From an uncultured Clostridia bacterium (lineage in GTDB: Bacteria > Bacillota > Clostridia > TANB77 > CAG-508), in contig CALWZW010000017.1 in NCBI GenBank assembly GCA_944386135.1, forward strand, positions 1-34,425: a stretch of DNA of 34,425 nt. The letters run 5' to 3'. Of the stretch, positions 1-9,180 are shown one piece after another (position 1 is the first letter of the stretch; every line of letters starts with the position of its first letter). Under the pieces are notes generated by a model. That model ran no database searches. It saw only the letters and a list, made by a program, of their open reading frames with translations, and had not been told where the DNA came from. Both the position numbers and the translations under genes were made by a program.

Positions 1-76
1 AGGAGGAAGCCATTATCTTTTACCAAAAGTAAAAAGTATATTTCAAAAAATAATTTAATTTAATAAAAATAAGTAA

Positions 77-105
77 TTGACAATCAAAAAATAATGATAT
101 ATAAT
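77..105 (+). promoter_or_regulatory. Sigma-A type promoter of first ABC exporter operon
   Basis: A perfect TTGACA at 77-82 and a perfect TATAAT at 100-105 are separated by 17 bases. It lies about 160 bases before the first ABC gene, leaving a long structured leader. Confidence 0.8.
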
Positions 106-111
106 AATAAA

Positions 112-264
112 CTAGCTTAAAAACGATATGATAAATGCTGTATCATATACTAGATAAAAATTAGGTAAATCCGAAATTTTTATCTAGCTTTTTTAAACTA
201 CTAGGAAACTTTACCGAAAATTCCTAATAATAAACAAATTTAAAAGAAAGGAAGAAGACTAACA
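112..264 (+). promoter_or_regulatory. Structured leader with intrinsic terminator (attenuator-like)
   Basis: Between the promoter and the ABC gene lies a 13-bp perfect hairpin (150-162 with 175-187) followed by CTTTTTT, which has the form of an intrinsic terminator. Upstream is another hairpin (126-133 with 141-148). A possible competing pairing joins GGTAAA at 164-169 in the terminator loop to TTTACC at 210-215. A 9-codon ORF, MINAVSYTR (128-157), ends inside the 5' arm of the terminator, but no good ribosome binding site precedes it. Transcription of the exporter is therefore probably conditional on antitermination. The ligand or stalling signal is unknown. Confidence 0.6.
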
Positions 265-1992
265 ATGATAAAAAAATTAATGGAACAAATAAAGGAATAC
301 AAAAAAGATACGATATTAGCTCCAATTTTTGTAGCCTTAGAGACAATTATGGAAGTTATAATTCCTTTTCTAATGGTTTATTTGATAGATGATGGTATCA
401 ATAAAGGAGACATCGATACAATTTATAAAGTAGGTGCACTACTTGTAATATGTTCAATAGCTTCATTAATATTTGGAGTTGTATCAGGAAGAATTGCTTC
501 TAAAGCTTCAGCAGGATTTGCAAAAAATTTGAGAAAGAGTATATATTATAAAGTTCAAGATTTTTCTTTTTCAAATATTGATAAATTTTCAACAGCAAGT
601 ATTATTACAAGACATACAACAGATGTAACAAATGTTCAAATGGCATTTCAAATGATAATACGTATAGCTGTTAAAACACCATTATTATTAATCTTTTCTT
701 TAATAATGGCATTTGCAATAAATACGGAAATATCACTAATGTTTTTAGTAATGATTCCATTTTTAGGAATAGGATTATATTTAATTGCAACTAAGGCGCA
801 CCCAATATTTGAAAAAACATTTACGATATATGATAAGCTTAATAATACAGTACAAGAAAATGTAAGCGGCATAAGAGTTGTGAAATCTTATGTAACAGAA
901 GAAAAGGAAATTAAAAAATTTGATGAAACTTCAAAAGAAATATATGATGGATTTTCAAAAGCTGAAAAACTAGTTGCACTAAATAGTCCTTTAATGCAAT
1001 TCACAGTTGATATTGTAATACTTTTAATATCATGGATTGGAGGAAGGCTAATAATTGGAACGAGTCTAACAACAGGAGAATTAACAAGCTTAATCTCTTA
1101 TGCAATGCAAATTTTAATGTCTCTTATGATGTTGTCTATGGTACTTGTTATGATTATGATATCAAGAGCTTCAGCAGAAAGAATAGTAGAAGTATTGACA
1201 GAAGAAAGTGATTTGAAGAACAAAGAAAATCCAGTAAAAGAAGTAAAAAATGGTAATATTTCATTTGAAAACGTTAGCTTTAGTTATGTAAACAATATAA
1301 ATAAGTTATGCTTAAAAGATATAAATATAGATATAAAATCAGGAGAAACAGTAGGAATAATTGGTGGAACAGGAAGTTCAAAAACTACTCTTGTTCAATT
1401 AATACCAAGACTATTTGATGCAACGCTCGGAACAGTTAAAGTCGGAGATATTGATGTTAAAGATTATGACTTAACAACTTTAAGAAATCAAGTTGCAATG
1501 GTTTTACAAAAAAATGTACTATTCTCTGGAACAATAAAAGAAAATTTACGTTGGGGTAATGAAAACGCAACAGATGAAGAATTAATAAACGCATGTAAGC
1601 TAGCACAAGCTGATGAATTTATAAATGGATTCCCAGATGGATATGATACATATATAGAACAAGGAGGTACTAACGTATCAGGAGGACAAAAACAAAGATT
1701 ATGTATAGCAAGAGCGCTACTTAAAAAACCTAAAATACTTATACTAGATGACTCTACAAGTGCAGTAGATACAAAAACAGATAGCTTAATTAGAAAAGCT
1801 TTTAGAGAAGAAATACCAAATACAACTAAAATAATTATTGCACAAAGAGTATCCTCTGTTGAAGATGCAGACAAAATAATAGTACTAGATAACGGAAAAA
1901 TAAATGGAATTGGAACACACAAAGAACTTTTAGAAAACAATGAAATTTATAGAGACGTATATACTTCACAAGGAGGTAATAAAGTTGAATAA
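265..1992 (+). CDS. Heterodimeric ABC exporter, degenerate-NBD subunit
   Basis: A 575-residue half-transporter with a six-helix ABC exporter membrane domain (about residues 15-310) and a C-terminal nucleotide-binding domain. The Walker A is GGTGSSKTT, the signature NVSGGQKQR, and the Walker B ends in ILILDDS, so the catalytic Glu is Asp. The H-loop His is replaced by Gln (IIAQRVSS). Such substitutions are typical of the non-catalytic site of heterodimeric multidrug exporters (YheI/BmrC, LmrC type). Start ATG 265 follows AAAGAAAGGAAG. It overlaps the next gene by a few bases and the two form an operon behind the attenuator leader. The substrate cannot be told from sequence; drug or lipid efflux is the family expectation. 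Confidence 0.9.
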   Translation: MIKKLMEQIKEYKKDTILAPIFVALETIMEVIIPFLMVYLIDDGINKGDIDTIYKVGALLVICSIASLIFGVVSGRIASKASAGFAKNLRKSIYYKVQDFSFSNIDKFSTASIITRHTTDVTNVQMAFQMIIRIAVKTPLLLIFSLIMAFAINTEISLMFLVMIPFLGIGLYLIATKAHPIFEKTFTIYDKLNNTVQENVSGIRVVKSYVTEEKEIKKFDETSKEIYDGFSKAEKLVALNSPLMQFTVDIVILLISWIGGRLIIGTSLTTGELTSLISYAMQILMSLMMLSMVLVMIMISRASAERIVEVLTEESDLKNKENPVKEVKNGNISFENVSFSYVNNINKLCLKDINIDIKSGETVGIIGGTGSSKTTLVQLIPRLFDATLGTVKVGDIDVKDYDLTTLRNQVAMVLQKNVLFSGTIKENLRWGNENATDEELINACKLAQADEFINGFPDGYDTYIEQGGTNVSGGQKQRLCIARALLKKPKILILDDSTSAVDTKTDSLIRKAFREEIPNTTKIIIAQRVSSVEDADKIIVLDNGKINGIGTHKELLENNEIYRDVYTSQGGNKVE

Positions 1993-3848
1993 GAAAATAG
2001 ATTTTAATACAATAAAAAGACTTTTTGGTTATATGAAAAGTAGATACAAAATCTTACTTATACTTGTAGTAATTTGTATTATTATAAATACTATTGCAAA
2101 TACAGCAGCTTCATTATATTTGGAAGTATTAGTTGATGATTATATAACTCCATTAATAGGAGTAGAAAATCCAAACCTTTCGGCATTTTTAAGAGCAATA
2201 ATCATAATGGCATTGATGTACATTGTAGGTATAATTACTATCACAATTTATACAAGAGTTATGGTAAAAATATCAGAAGGAACTCTAAAAACAATTCGTG
2301 ACGAAATGTTTGAAAAAATGCAAAGATTACCTATAAAATATTTTGATACACATACACACGGCGATATTATGAGCCATTACACAAACGATACAGATACACT
2401 AAATCAAATGATATCACAAAGTTTACCACAAATGTTTGCATCAGCTGTTACTATAATTACAGTATTTGGAGCAATGTTAATTGCTAATGTATATCTAACT
2501 TTAGTAGTTATAGCATCATTAATACTAATGTTATTTATAACTAAGAAAATAGCTGGTAAGAGTTCAAAATACTTTATAAAGCAACAAGAAGCAGTTGGTA
2601 AAGTAAATGGATATATAGAGGAAATGATAAATGGTCAAAAAGTTGTCAAGGTATTTTGCCATGAAGAAAAGGCAAAAGAGGGATTTGACAAAATAAATGA
2701 AGAACTTTTTAATGATACATATACAGCAAATAAATATGCAAACATCTTAATGCCGGTACTTGTTGCACTTGGAAATTTGCAATATGCTTTAGTTGCAATT
2801 GTTCGGAGGAATACTTGCAATTAATGGAGTAGGAAATATTTCAGTTGGATTAATAGTATCATTTTTACAACTTAGCAAAACATTTACAAGACCAATAGGA
2901 CAAATATCTCAACAATTAAACTCTGTAATAATGGCACTTGCAGGAGGAAAGAGAATATTTGAATTAATGGATGAAAAACAAGAAGATGATGATGGATATG
3001 TAACATTGGTAAATGCTAAGTATGAAGACGAAAAATTAGTTGAAACAGAAGAAAGAACAGGAGTATGGGCATGGAAGCATCCTCATCATGATGGAACACT
3101 TGATTATGTAGAAGTAAAAGGACATATTGAGTTATTTGATGTGGATTTCGGATATGAGCTAAATAAGATAGTTCTACATGATATAAGTTTATATGCAAAA
3201 CCTGGGCAAAAGATTGCATTTGTTGGAGCAACAGGTGCGGGAAAAACAACAATTACAAATCTTTTAAATCGTTTCTATGATATTGAGGATGGAAAAATAA
3301 GATATGATGGAATAAACATAAATAAGATAAAAAAAGATGATTTAAGACGTTCACTAGGATTAGTATTACAAGATACAAACCTATTTACAGGAACAATAAA
3401 AGATAACATAAAATATGGAAGAGAAGATGCGACAGACCAAGAAGTAATAGAAGCTGCAAAACTTGCAAATGCTCACGATTTTATTATGAGACTTCCAAAT
3501 GGATATGATACTTTCTTAACTGGAAATGGAGCAAGTCTATCTCAGGGACAAAGACAATTACTTTCAATAGCGAGAGCTGCTATAAAAGACCCACCAGTAA
3601 TGATACTAGATGAGGCAACATCAAGCATTGATACAAGAACAGAAAAAATAGTACAAGATGGAATGGATAAATTAATGGAAGGAAGGACAGTATTTGTTAT
3701 AGCACATAGACTTTCAACTGTTAGAAATTCAAAAGCGATAATAGTACTAGACCATGGAAGAATAATTGAAAGAGGAGAACATGAAGAATTACTTGCTCAA
3801 AAGGGAACATATTATCAATTATACACTGGAGCATTTGAACTAGAATAA
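1985..3848 (+). CDS. Heterodimeric ABC exporter, catalytic subunit (one CGG +1 shift)
   Basis: Composite 620-residue partner of the preceding gene. The start is TTG 1985, placed 7 bases after AGGAGGT (1971-1977); an ATG further upstream lacks such a site. The membrane domain is interrupted at the in-frame CGG 2804-2806. The zero frame stops within 6 codons, while skipping the C continues as Gly-Gly-Ile-Leu-Ala at residue 274 without loss. The NBD is preceded by a long linker containing GVWAWKHPHHDG, which this family often has. Its Walker A is GATGAGKTT, the signature LSQGQRQ, Walker B MILDEATSSID and H-loop IAHRLST, all catalytically competent. So the pair has one active and one degenerate ATP site. 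Without the shift no ATPase domain would be made. Confidence 0.88.
2804..2806 (+). other. CGG +1 shift site 1 (GTT CGG A, Gly274 of ABC subunit)
   Basis: The zero frame reads GTT CGG AGG and soon stops. Dropping C2804 gives GTT GGA GGA, which restores the transporter sequence. Confidence 0.85.
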
Positions 3849-3857
3849 TTAAGTTAG

Positions 3858-3899
3858 AAAGAACCTGATTATTGAACAAAATAATTAGGCTCTTTTTTC
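3858..3899 (+). terminator. Terminator of ABC operon
   Basis: An imperfect stem of about 14 bp (AGAACCTGATTATT with AATAATTAGGCTCT) is followed by TTTTTT, immediately after the ABC stop codon. Confidence 0.75.
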
Positions 3900-4004
3900 T
3901 GTTTTTTAAATACATCCATATCGATGGGGTTTACATAAGACTAGACTTTTGCTAAAAATTGATGTATAATAAAATATAGTAAATTTTATCAAAGGAGAAA
4001 TAAA

Positions 4005-4967
4005 ATGAGTAAGCTTTCTGAAACAATAAAAAAAGAAATAATAGAAGAAGCAACTAGAAGAGGCGTTTTTGCTAGAAATATCGGATATCAAGAATTCTTA
4101 GAACTATATATGTCTTATCAGGATAAGATGAAAGAACAAGAATTTGCAGAAATATTAGGAATTAATTATTATAGATTGAAAAAAATTAAGTCTAGAGGTA
4201 CAAAAACAAAATCTACTATAGAAAAAAGTAAAGTAATTTCTCAAGAAAGAATACAAGATATTCAAGAAGAAATACGATCTAAAGGATATGATGAAAATTC
4301 AACTATTAGTTATGAAGAACTTCTGAGATTATATGAGCCATATAAAACAGAAATGAGAGAATCAAGATTTGCAGAAATACTAGGAATTAGCTATAGTAAT
4401 TGGGCAAATATGAGGCATACAGGAAGTAGAGCAAACATATTAAAAAAATCAACTAGTTCAATCTCAGATGAAAGAGCAAAGGAGATACAAGAAGATATAA
4501 GAGAACAAGGTTATGCAAATAGAGCTATAAATTATGAGGAATTTTTGAAGATGTATGCACCATATAGAAAAGAAATCACAGAAGAAGAATTTGCAAAAAT
4601 TTTAGGGATTTTTTATTTGAATTTTCAAAATATGAGAAAACGTGGAGTAAATGTAAGAATATTGAAAAAAAGAAAAATAAAAAGTAAAACTAACATTAAT
4701 CAAAACCCAGATAATGAAACTACTCAAATAGATTCAGAATATCAAGACGATTTAGAAAGTCAAACATACGAAGATACAACACCAGTGGAATTAATAGAAA
4801 AATGCTTGATGAATGGAATGAATAGAGAACAAGCAATTAAATTATGTATGGAAAAATTTGATTTGACACAAGAAGAGTTATTAGAAGAAATGATCGAAGC
4901 TTTAGTAGAAAAGAAGAGATTAAAGAGAACATCTGAAGGAAAAGTTTATTTAGGAGAAGATAGATAA
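4005..4967 (+). CDS. Unrecognised protein with three HTH-like internal repeats
   Basis: A 320-residue, charged, probably cytoplasmic protein that I do not recognise. It holds three tandem repeats of roughly 60-70 residues (about 10-70, 80-150 and 155-225). Each follows the pattern: acidic helix, Y-x-E-hydrophobic-hydrophobic, Y-x-x-Y, then E-F-A-x-I-L-G-I. The aligned anchors are QEFAEILGINYY, SRFAEILGISYS and EEFAKILGIFYL, each followed by a basic stretch. The FAxILGI core resembles a helix-turn-helix recognition segment, so a nucleic-acid-binding role is possible but unproven. The C-terminus (about 255-320) is acidic and helical without repeats. ATG 4005 follows AAAGGAG at a normal distance and TATAAT lies at 3965-3970. 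It is a monocistronic unit with no CGG codon. Confidence 0.75.
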   Translation: MSKLSETIKKEIIEEATRRGVFARNIGYQEFLELYMSYQDKMKEQEFAEILGINYYRLKKIKSRGTKTKSTIEKSKVISQERIQDIQEEIRSKGYDENSTISYEELLRLYEPYKTEMRESRFAEILGISYSNWANMRHTGSRANILKKSTSSISDERAKEIQEDIREQGYANRAINYEEFLKMYAPYRKEITEEEFAKILGIFYLNFQNMRKRGVNVRILKKRKIKSKTNINQNPDNETTQIDSEYQDDLESQTYEDTTPVELIEKCLMNGMNREQAIKLCMEKFDLTQEELLEEMIEALVEKKRLKRTSEGKVYLGEDR

Positions 4968-5047
4968 ATTTGAATTTTTTTGATTATTGTGGACAGTGTG
5001 ACTTAACTAAAATAATCATCAAGATTATAAAAAAATTTTGATAGTAA

Positions 5048-5077
5048 TTGTTAAAATGTATCGAAATATGTTATAAT
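5048..5077 (+). promoter_or_regulatory. Promoter of glycolipid operon
   Basis: TTGTTA at 5048-5053 and TATAAT at 5072-5077 are 18 bases apart, about 45 bases before the glycosyltransferase start. A weak hairpin (4981-4988 with 5011-5018) just upstream may end the previous transcript. Confidence 0.6.
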
Positions 5078-5122
5078 ATATTTTGTAATCTTAATAAAAT
5101 ATTATTTTTATAAGGGGAACTG

Positions 5123-6241
5123 ATGAGAATATTAATATTATCTTGTGGAACTGGTGGAGGACATAATTCAGCAGCTCTAGCAATTAAGGAAGAATTAGAT
5201 AGAAGAAATATAGATAACGAATTTAAAGAATACTTAGAAATTATAGATAAGAGAATAAAAAACTATGTAAATAGCTTATATATTAGATCCACATATGGGA
5301 ATGGAAAAGTATTTAAAACAGTATATAAACTTGGAGAACTATATAGGAAAACAAGAATTAAGTCGCCAGTATATGCATTAAATAGTTTTAGTAAAAGAAA
5401 GTTATATGAATATATTAAAGACAATGGATTTGATTATATTGTAACTACTCATCTTTTTGCAACACAAGCATTAACTACAATAAAAAAACAAAGAGAGATA
5501 CATTTTGTTGCGATTGCAACAGATTATGTGTGCATACCATTTTGGGAAGAAACTAATCCAGATTATTTTATAGTACCTAGTAAAGAATTAGAAGAAAGTT
5601 TTTTAACAAAAGGCATAAAAGAAGATAAACTTATTCCTCTCGGAATACCAGTATCAAATAATTTTAGTTTAGAATATGATAAAAATGAAGAAATTGAAAA
5701 ATTAAATTTAGAAAAAGCTAAAAAGTATATCTTAATATTAACAGGAAGTATGGGATTTGGAAATACAACACAAATATTAAAAAAATTAATAGATAAATCA
5801 GACGAAGAAACAAGATTTATTATATCATGTGGAAATAATGAAAAATTATTAAATACAATAAAAGAATTGGAAAATCCAAAAGTTCTAGCACTTCCTTTTA
5901 CTAAAGAGATATATAGGTATATGAGAGTGAGTGATGTAATATTAAGTAAGCCAGGAGGACTTACTTCAACAGAAATTGCAACAATGAACAAACCATTTAT
6001 CCATACAATGCCAATACCAGGTTGTGAAAACTACAATGCAAACTACTTTAATGAAAAGAAAATGTCAATAAAATGCGACACAATTGATGAAGTAGTAGAC
6101 AATACATATAAATTATTAAATAATGAAAATTTAAAGAAAGAAATGATAGAAAATCAAAAGAAACATATAGATAAAAATGCTTGTAAAAAAATTTGTGATT
6201 TTATCATTAAACAAATACAAGAGATAGAGGATAGTAAATGA
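5123..6241 (+). CDS. UgtP/MGDG synthase-like diacylglycerol glycosyltransferase
   Basis: A 372-residue GT28-type glycosyltransferase. The N-terminus MRILILSCGTGGGHNSAA is the glycine-rich loop of the MGDG-synthase domain. The C-terminal half carries the nucleotide-sugar motif KPGGLTSTEIATMNKP, followed by IPGCENYNANYF. The family transfers sugars from UDP-sugars to diacylglycerol at the inner membrane face, making membrane glycolipids and lipoteichoic acid anchors. ATG 5123 follows AGGGGAAC. Its TGA stop overlaps the ATG of the PlsC-like gene (ATGA at 6238-6241), implying translational coupling and a joint role in lipid synthesis. The exact sugar and processivity are not visible. Confidence 0.85.
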   Translation: MRILILSCGTGGGHNSAALAIKEELDRRNIDNEFKEYLEIIDKRIKNYVNSLYIRSTYGNGKVFKTVYKLGELYRKTRIKSPVYALNSFSKRKLYEYIKDNGFDYIVTTHLFATQALTTIKKQREIHFVAIATDYVCIPFWEETNPDYFIVPSKELEESFLTKGIKEDKLIPLGIPVSNNFSLEYDKNEEIEKLNLEKAKKYILILTGSMGFGNTTQILKKLIDKSDEETRFIISCGNNEKLLNTIKELENPKVLALPFTKEIYRYMRVSDVILSKPGGLTSTEIATMNKPFIHTMPIPGCENYNANYFNEKKMSIKCDTIDEVVDNTYKLLNNENLKKEMIENQKKHIDKNACKKICDFIIKQIQEIEDSK

Positions 6242-6966
6242 TTGAGAAAGAAGAAGTAATGCATGAAGATGCAGAAGAATTAGATTTATTTGATTCTTGG
6301 AGAAGTTTAGAATTTAATATAGATGAGAACTATGAATACGTGCCTAACAATTTGAGTTTTAGGCTTGCTTCTGATGCACTATATTTTTTTATCGCATTTC
6401 CGATACTAAAAATTTTGACAAAACTTATATATGACTTAAAAATAGAAGGAGAAGAAAATATAAGATATTTAGAAAAAGGTGCTGTTACAATATCTAACCA
6501 TGTATTAGTATTAGATTGTGCTATGATTGGACTCGCAACAGGATTTAGAAAAGAACACTTTACAACTCTTGCAGCTAGCTTCAAAATACCTTTTGTAAGA
6601 AAACTTATAAAATTGTTACAGGCAATACCTATCCCAGAGGATATAAATAATAAGAAAAATTTCCTAAGAGCGATAGATGATTTACTTAAAAATGGTGAAA
6701 TTGTACACTTTTATCCAGAAGCTTCACTTGTACCATATTGTAAAACTTTAAGAAAATTTAAAAATGGAGCATTTGACTTTAGTATTAGAAATAATGTACC
6801 AATCGTTCCAATGGTATTTAAGTTTAGGCAACCAGAAGGATTACGAAAATTATTTAAAAAGAAACCAGATGTGACTCTTAAAGTTCTAAAACCGATATAT
6901 CCAGACGGAATGCAAATAGAAATATATAAAGAAAGAGTATATAATGAAATGAAAGAAAATATATAA
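6238..6966 (+). CDS. PlsC-like 1-acylglycerol-3-phosphate acyltransferase
   Basis: A 242-residue lysophospholipid acyltransferase-family protein. The catalytic HX4D motif appears as NHVLVLD, the substrate motif as FYPEAS (variant of FPEGTRS) and the fourth block as VPIVPM. A hydrophobic stretch near residues 40-60 may anchor it in the membrane. The family acylates the sn-2 position of lysophosphatidate. It overlaps the upstream glycosyltransferase by four bases, so both are translated from one mRNA ending at the terminator at 6966. Substrate specificity is inferred from the family only. Confidence 0.85.
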   Translation: MIEKEEVMHEDAEELDLFDSWRSLEFNIDENYEYVPNNLSFRLASDALYFFIAFPILKILTKLIYDLKIEGEENIRYLEKGAVTISNHVLVLDCAMIGLATGFRKEHFTTLAASFKIPFVRKLIKLLQAIPIPEDINNKKNFLRAIDDLLKNGEIVHFYPEASLVPYCKTLRKFKNGAFDFSIRNNVPIVPMVFKFRQPEGLRKLFKKKPDVTLKVLKPIYPDGMQIEIYKERVYNEMKENI

Positions 6967-7007
6967 GGTGATTTTGAGGAAAGACTTAAAATCACCTCTA
7001 TTTTTAG
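6966..7007 (+). terminator. Terminator after plsC-like gene
   Basis: A perfect 10-bp stem AGGTGATTTT (6966-6975) with AAAATCACCT (6988-6997) is followed by a T-rich tract. The stem overlaps the last base of the stop codon. Confidence 0.85.
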
Positions 7008-7121
7008 TTTAAATTATATAAAAAATAACTAATATTGTAAGATTTATGAATTTAGAAAATGGTTATACTAATATATACAATATATTGCGACATATATAAT
7101 TGGATAAATATGTAAATTTAC

Positions 7122-7148
7122 TTGACAGGACTTTGTGCATGTGATAAT
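7122..7148 (+). promoter_or_regulatory. Possible promoter of acyl-CoA synthetase gene
   Basis: TTGACA at 7122-7127 has GATAAT at 7143-7148, with a short spacing of 15. A hairpin CTAGTA/TACTAG follows within the leader (about 7149-7165). Confidence 0.4.
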
Positions 7149-7169
7149 CTAGTATTGCATACTAGATTT

Positions 7170-7302
7170 GGTTGAAAAATAATTGCGTTTTGGCGTTGTT
7201 GTTCTTCAAAAGAAAATCCTCAGCGTACAGCAAGTACGCTTCCGGTATTTCTTTCTCGAACGCCTAGCAAAAAGCACAATTCTTTTCCAACCAGAGTTGT
7301 GC
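7170..7302 (+). repeat. Palindromic leader repeat, long copy
   Basis: GGTTGAAAAATAATTGC (7170-7186) pairs imperfectly with GCACAATTCTTTTCCAACC (7274-7292). The inserted middle contains a second perfect hairpin, AGCGTAC/GTACGCT (7222-7228 with 7234-7240). GCACAATTC (7274) can alternatively pair with GAGTTGTGC (7294-7302), just before the ribosome binding site. The same outer arms occur at 20301-20343 without the middle, and 20 bases of the left arm recur at 11529-11548. The rest of the 7008-7327 gap holds only the promoter candidate. Confidence 0.65.
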
Positions 7303-7327
7303 ATTAAGGAAAGAAAGGGATTAAAAA

Positions 7328-9049
7328 ATGAGAGAAGAAACTTTTTTTGAATATCCAGTTTTTGATAATGTAAAGCAAGTAATTTATCATTCTGTAGAGA
7401 AATATCCAAATAATATAGCGTTCAAATTAAAAGAAAAAAATGGTGAAGAAATAAAATATAAAGATATAACTTATACAGAATTTATGGAAGAAGTTAATAA
7501 TCTAGGAACAGGACTTTTTAACATAGGATTAAAAGGTAAAAGAGTTGCCATACTTTCAAAAAATAGATATGAATGGCCTTTAACTTATGTTGCTCTTTTA
7601 CTTGGAGGAATGATAGCAGTTCCACTTGATAAAGGTTTAACTGATATAGAAATCGAGAATTCTATTATAAGAAGTAAAGTTGATGCAATAGTTTATGAAG
7701 AAAAATATATAGATATATTAGATAAAATAAAGAATAACAAAGAGTCTAACTTAAAAGAATTTATTTGCATGGATAAAGTAGATAATGCAAAATATATAAG
7801 AGATATAATTAATATTGGAAGAGAAAAAATTTCAAAAGGAATTAGAGAATTTATTGATTTTAAAATAGATGATAAAGCTCTTGCAACTTTGGTTTTTACA
7901 TCAGGAACTACATCTAAATCTAAAATAGTTATGCTATCTCAATATAATATTGCAAGAAATATATCAGATATGCAACTTGTAGAAGATTTTAGAAGCACAG
8001 ATGTAAATCTTGCGTTTTTACCATTTCATCATACCTTTGGTTCAACGGGACAATTAATAATGTTAAGCTCAGGAATAACAACAGCATTTCCAGATGGATT
8101 AAGATATATAGCCCAAAATCTTAAGGAATATCATATAACATTTTTCGTAGGTGTACCAATACTTATTGAGGCTATATATAAAAAGTTGAACGAAGGAATT
8201 GAGAAAAAAGGAAAAACAAGAACAGTAAAAATAGCAAAAGTATTTACTAACTTACTATTGAAATTTGGAATAGATATAAGAAGAAAAGTATTTAAAGAAA
8301 TTATTGATGAGCTTGGTGGACTAAGGTTTGTAATAAGTGGAGCAGCAAATTTAGATCCAAAAGTGGAAAAAGGACTTAATGATTTAGGAATTTTAACAGT
8401 GCAGGGATATGGACTAACAGAAACAGCACCAGTACTCTGTGCAGAAAATTATAAATATAGGAAATATGGCTCTGTTGGATTCCCTATGAAAAATGTTCAA
8501 ATAAGGATAGAAGGAAAGAGCAAAGACGGAATAGGCGAAATTGTAGTGAAAGCTCCAAATGTTATGCTTGGCTACTATGAAGACGAAGAAGCAACAAAGA
8601 AAGTATTGAAAGACGGTTGGCTATATACAGGAGATTATGGATATATTGATGATAAAGGTTATGTATATATTACTGGGCGTAAGAAAAATGTAATAGTACT
8701 AAAAAACGGAAAAAAAGTTTTTCCAGAAGAAATCGAAGAGCACATAAATAAAATAGACTTAGTACAAGAATGCTTTGTCTTTGGATTACCAAAAGGCGAT
8801 GACGTAGTTTTATCAGTAAAAGTAAAATATGATGAAGATGTTGCAAAAAGCAAATATCCTGATTTGAATAAAGAAGAATTAAGAAAAGTTATATGGGATA
8901 AGATAAAAGAAAAAAATAAATTAGTTCCACAGTATAAATATGTTAAGAATATGATTTTAACAAATGAAGAATTTGCAAAAACAACAACAAACAAAATCAA
9001 GAGATTTGAAGAATTAAGAAAAATGAATTTAAGAGTAAATAATGGTTAA
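7328..9049 (+). CDS. AMP-forming long-chain acyl-CoA synthetase family protein
   Basis: A 573-residue ANL-superfamily adenylating enzyme. The P-loop is a variant TSGTTSKSKIV (usual TSGTTGxPKGV). Later motifs are GYGLTETAP, LYTGDYGYID and the hinge/catalytic segment GRKKNVIVLKNGKKVFPEE, with the C-terminal lysine region ending TTTNKIKR. The family activates fatty acids through an acyl-adenylate to acyl-CoA. Position downstream of glycolipid and acyltransferase genes supports a membrane-lipid role. ATG 7328 follows AGGAAAGAAAGG, with the palindromic leader repeat just upstream. No CGG codon occurs. Whether CoA or a carrier protein is the acceptor is not visible. Confidence 0.88.
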   Translation: MREETFFEYPVFDNVKQVIYHSVEKYPNNIAFKLKEKNGEEIKYKDITYTEFMEEVNNLGTGLFNIGLKGKRVAILSKNRYEWPLTYVALLLGGMIAVPLDKGLTDIEIENSIIRSKVDAIVYEEKYIDILDKIKNNKESNLKEFICMDKVDNAKYIRDIINIGREKISKGIREFIDFKIDDKALATLVFTSGTTSKSKIVMLSQYNIARNISDMQLVEDFRSTDVNLAFLPFHHTFGSTGQLIMLSSGITTAFPDGLRYIAQNLKEYHITFFVGVPILIEAIYKKLNEGIEKKGKTRTVKIAKVFTNLLLKFGIDIRRKVFKEIIDELGGLRFVISGAANLDPKVEKGLNDLGILTVQGYGLTETAPVLCAENYKYRKYGSVGFPMKNVQIRIEGKSKDGIGEIVVKAPNVMLGYYEDEEATKKVLKDGWLYTGDYGYIDDKGYVYITGRKKNVIVLKNGKKVFPEEIEEHINKIDLVQECFVFGLPKGDDVVLSVKVKYDEDVAKSKYPDLNKEELRKVIWDKIKEKNKLVPQYKYVKNMILTNEEFAKTTTNKIKRFEELRKMNLRVNNG

Positions 9050-9064
9050 AATAATTTTGACGAA

Positions 9065-9100
9065 TGTGTCAATGGGGATTCCCCATTGACACAACTTTTC
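9065..9100 (+). terminator. Terminator after acyl-CoA synthetase
   Basis: A perfect 13-bp stem TGTGTCAATGGGG (9065-9077) with CCCCATTGACACA (9081-9093), loop ATT, is followed by a T-rich tail. Confidence 0.85.
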
Positions 9101-9129
9101 TTGCAAAAAAACTTAAAATAGGGTATAAT
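9101..9129 (+). promoter_or_regulatory. Promoter of CmpB-like gene
   Basis: TTGCAA at 9101-9106 and TATAAT at 9124-9129 have ideal 17-base spacing. It lies downstream of a potential ATG-proximal start at 9064, which supports the later start at 9181. Confidence 0.75.
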
Positions 9130-9180
9130 ACTTTATATTATTTAGAAAAACATATTTGTAATTTAAAAGGAAATATTATT

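Noticed and set aside
2..58. 3' end of an upstream gene at the left edge (GGSHYLLPKVKSIFQKII or another frame)
   Set aside because: All three frames give a short plausible tail and none is recognisable, so no call is justified.
9064..9180. N-terminal extension of the CmpB-like protein
   Set aside because: It would begin upstream of the gene's own promoter and inside the preceding terminator, and it lacks a ribosome binding site.
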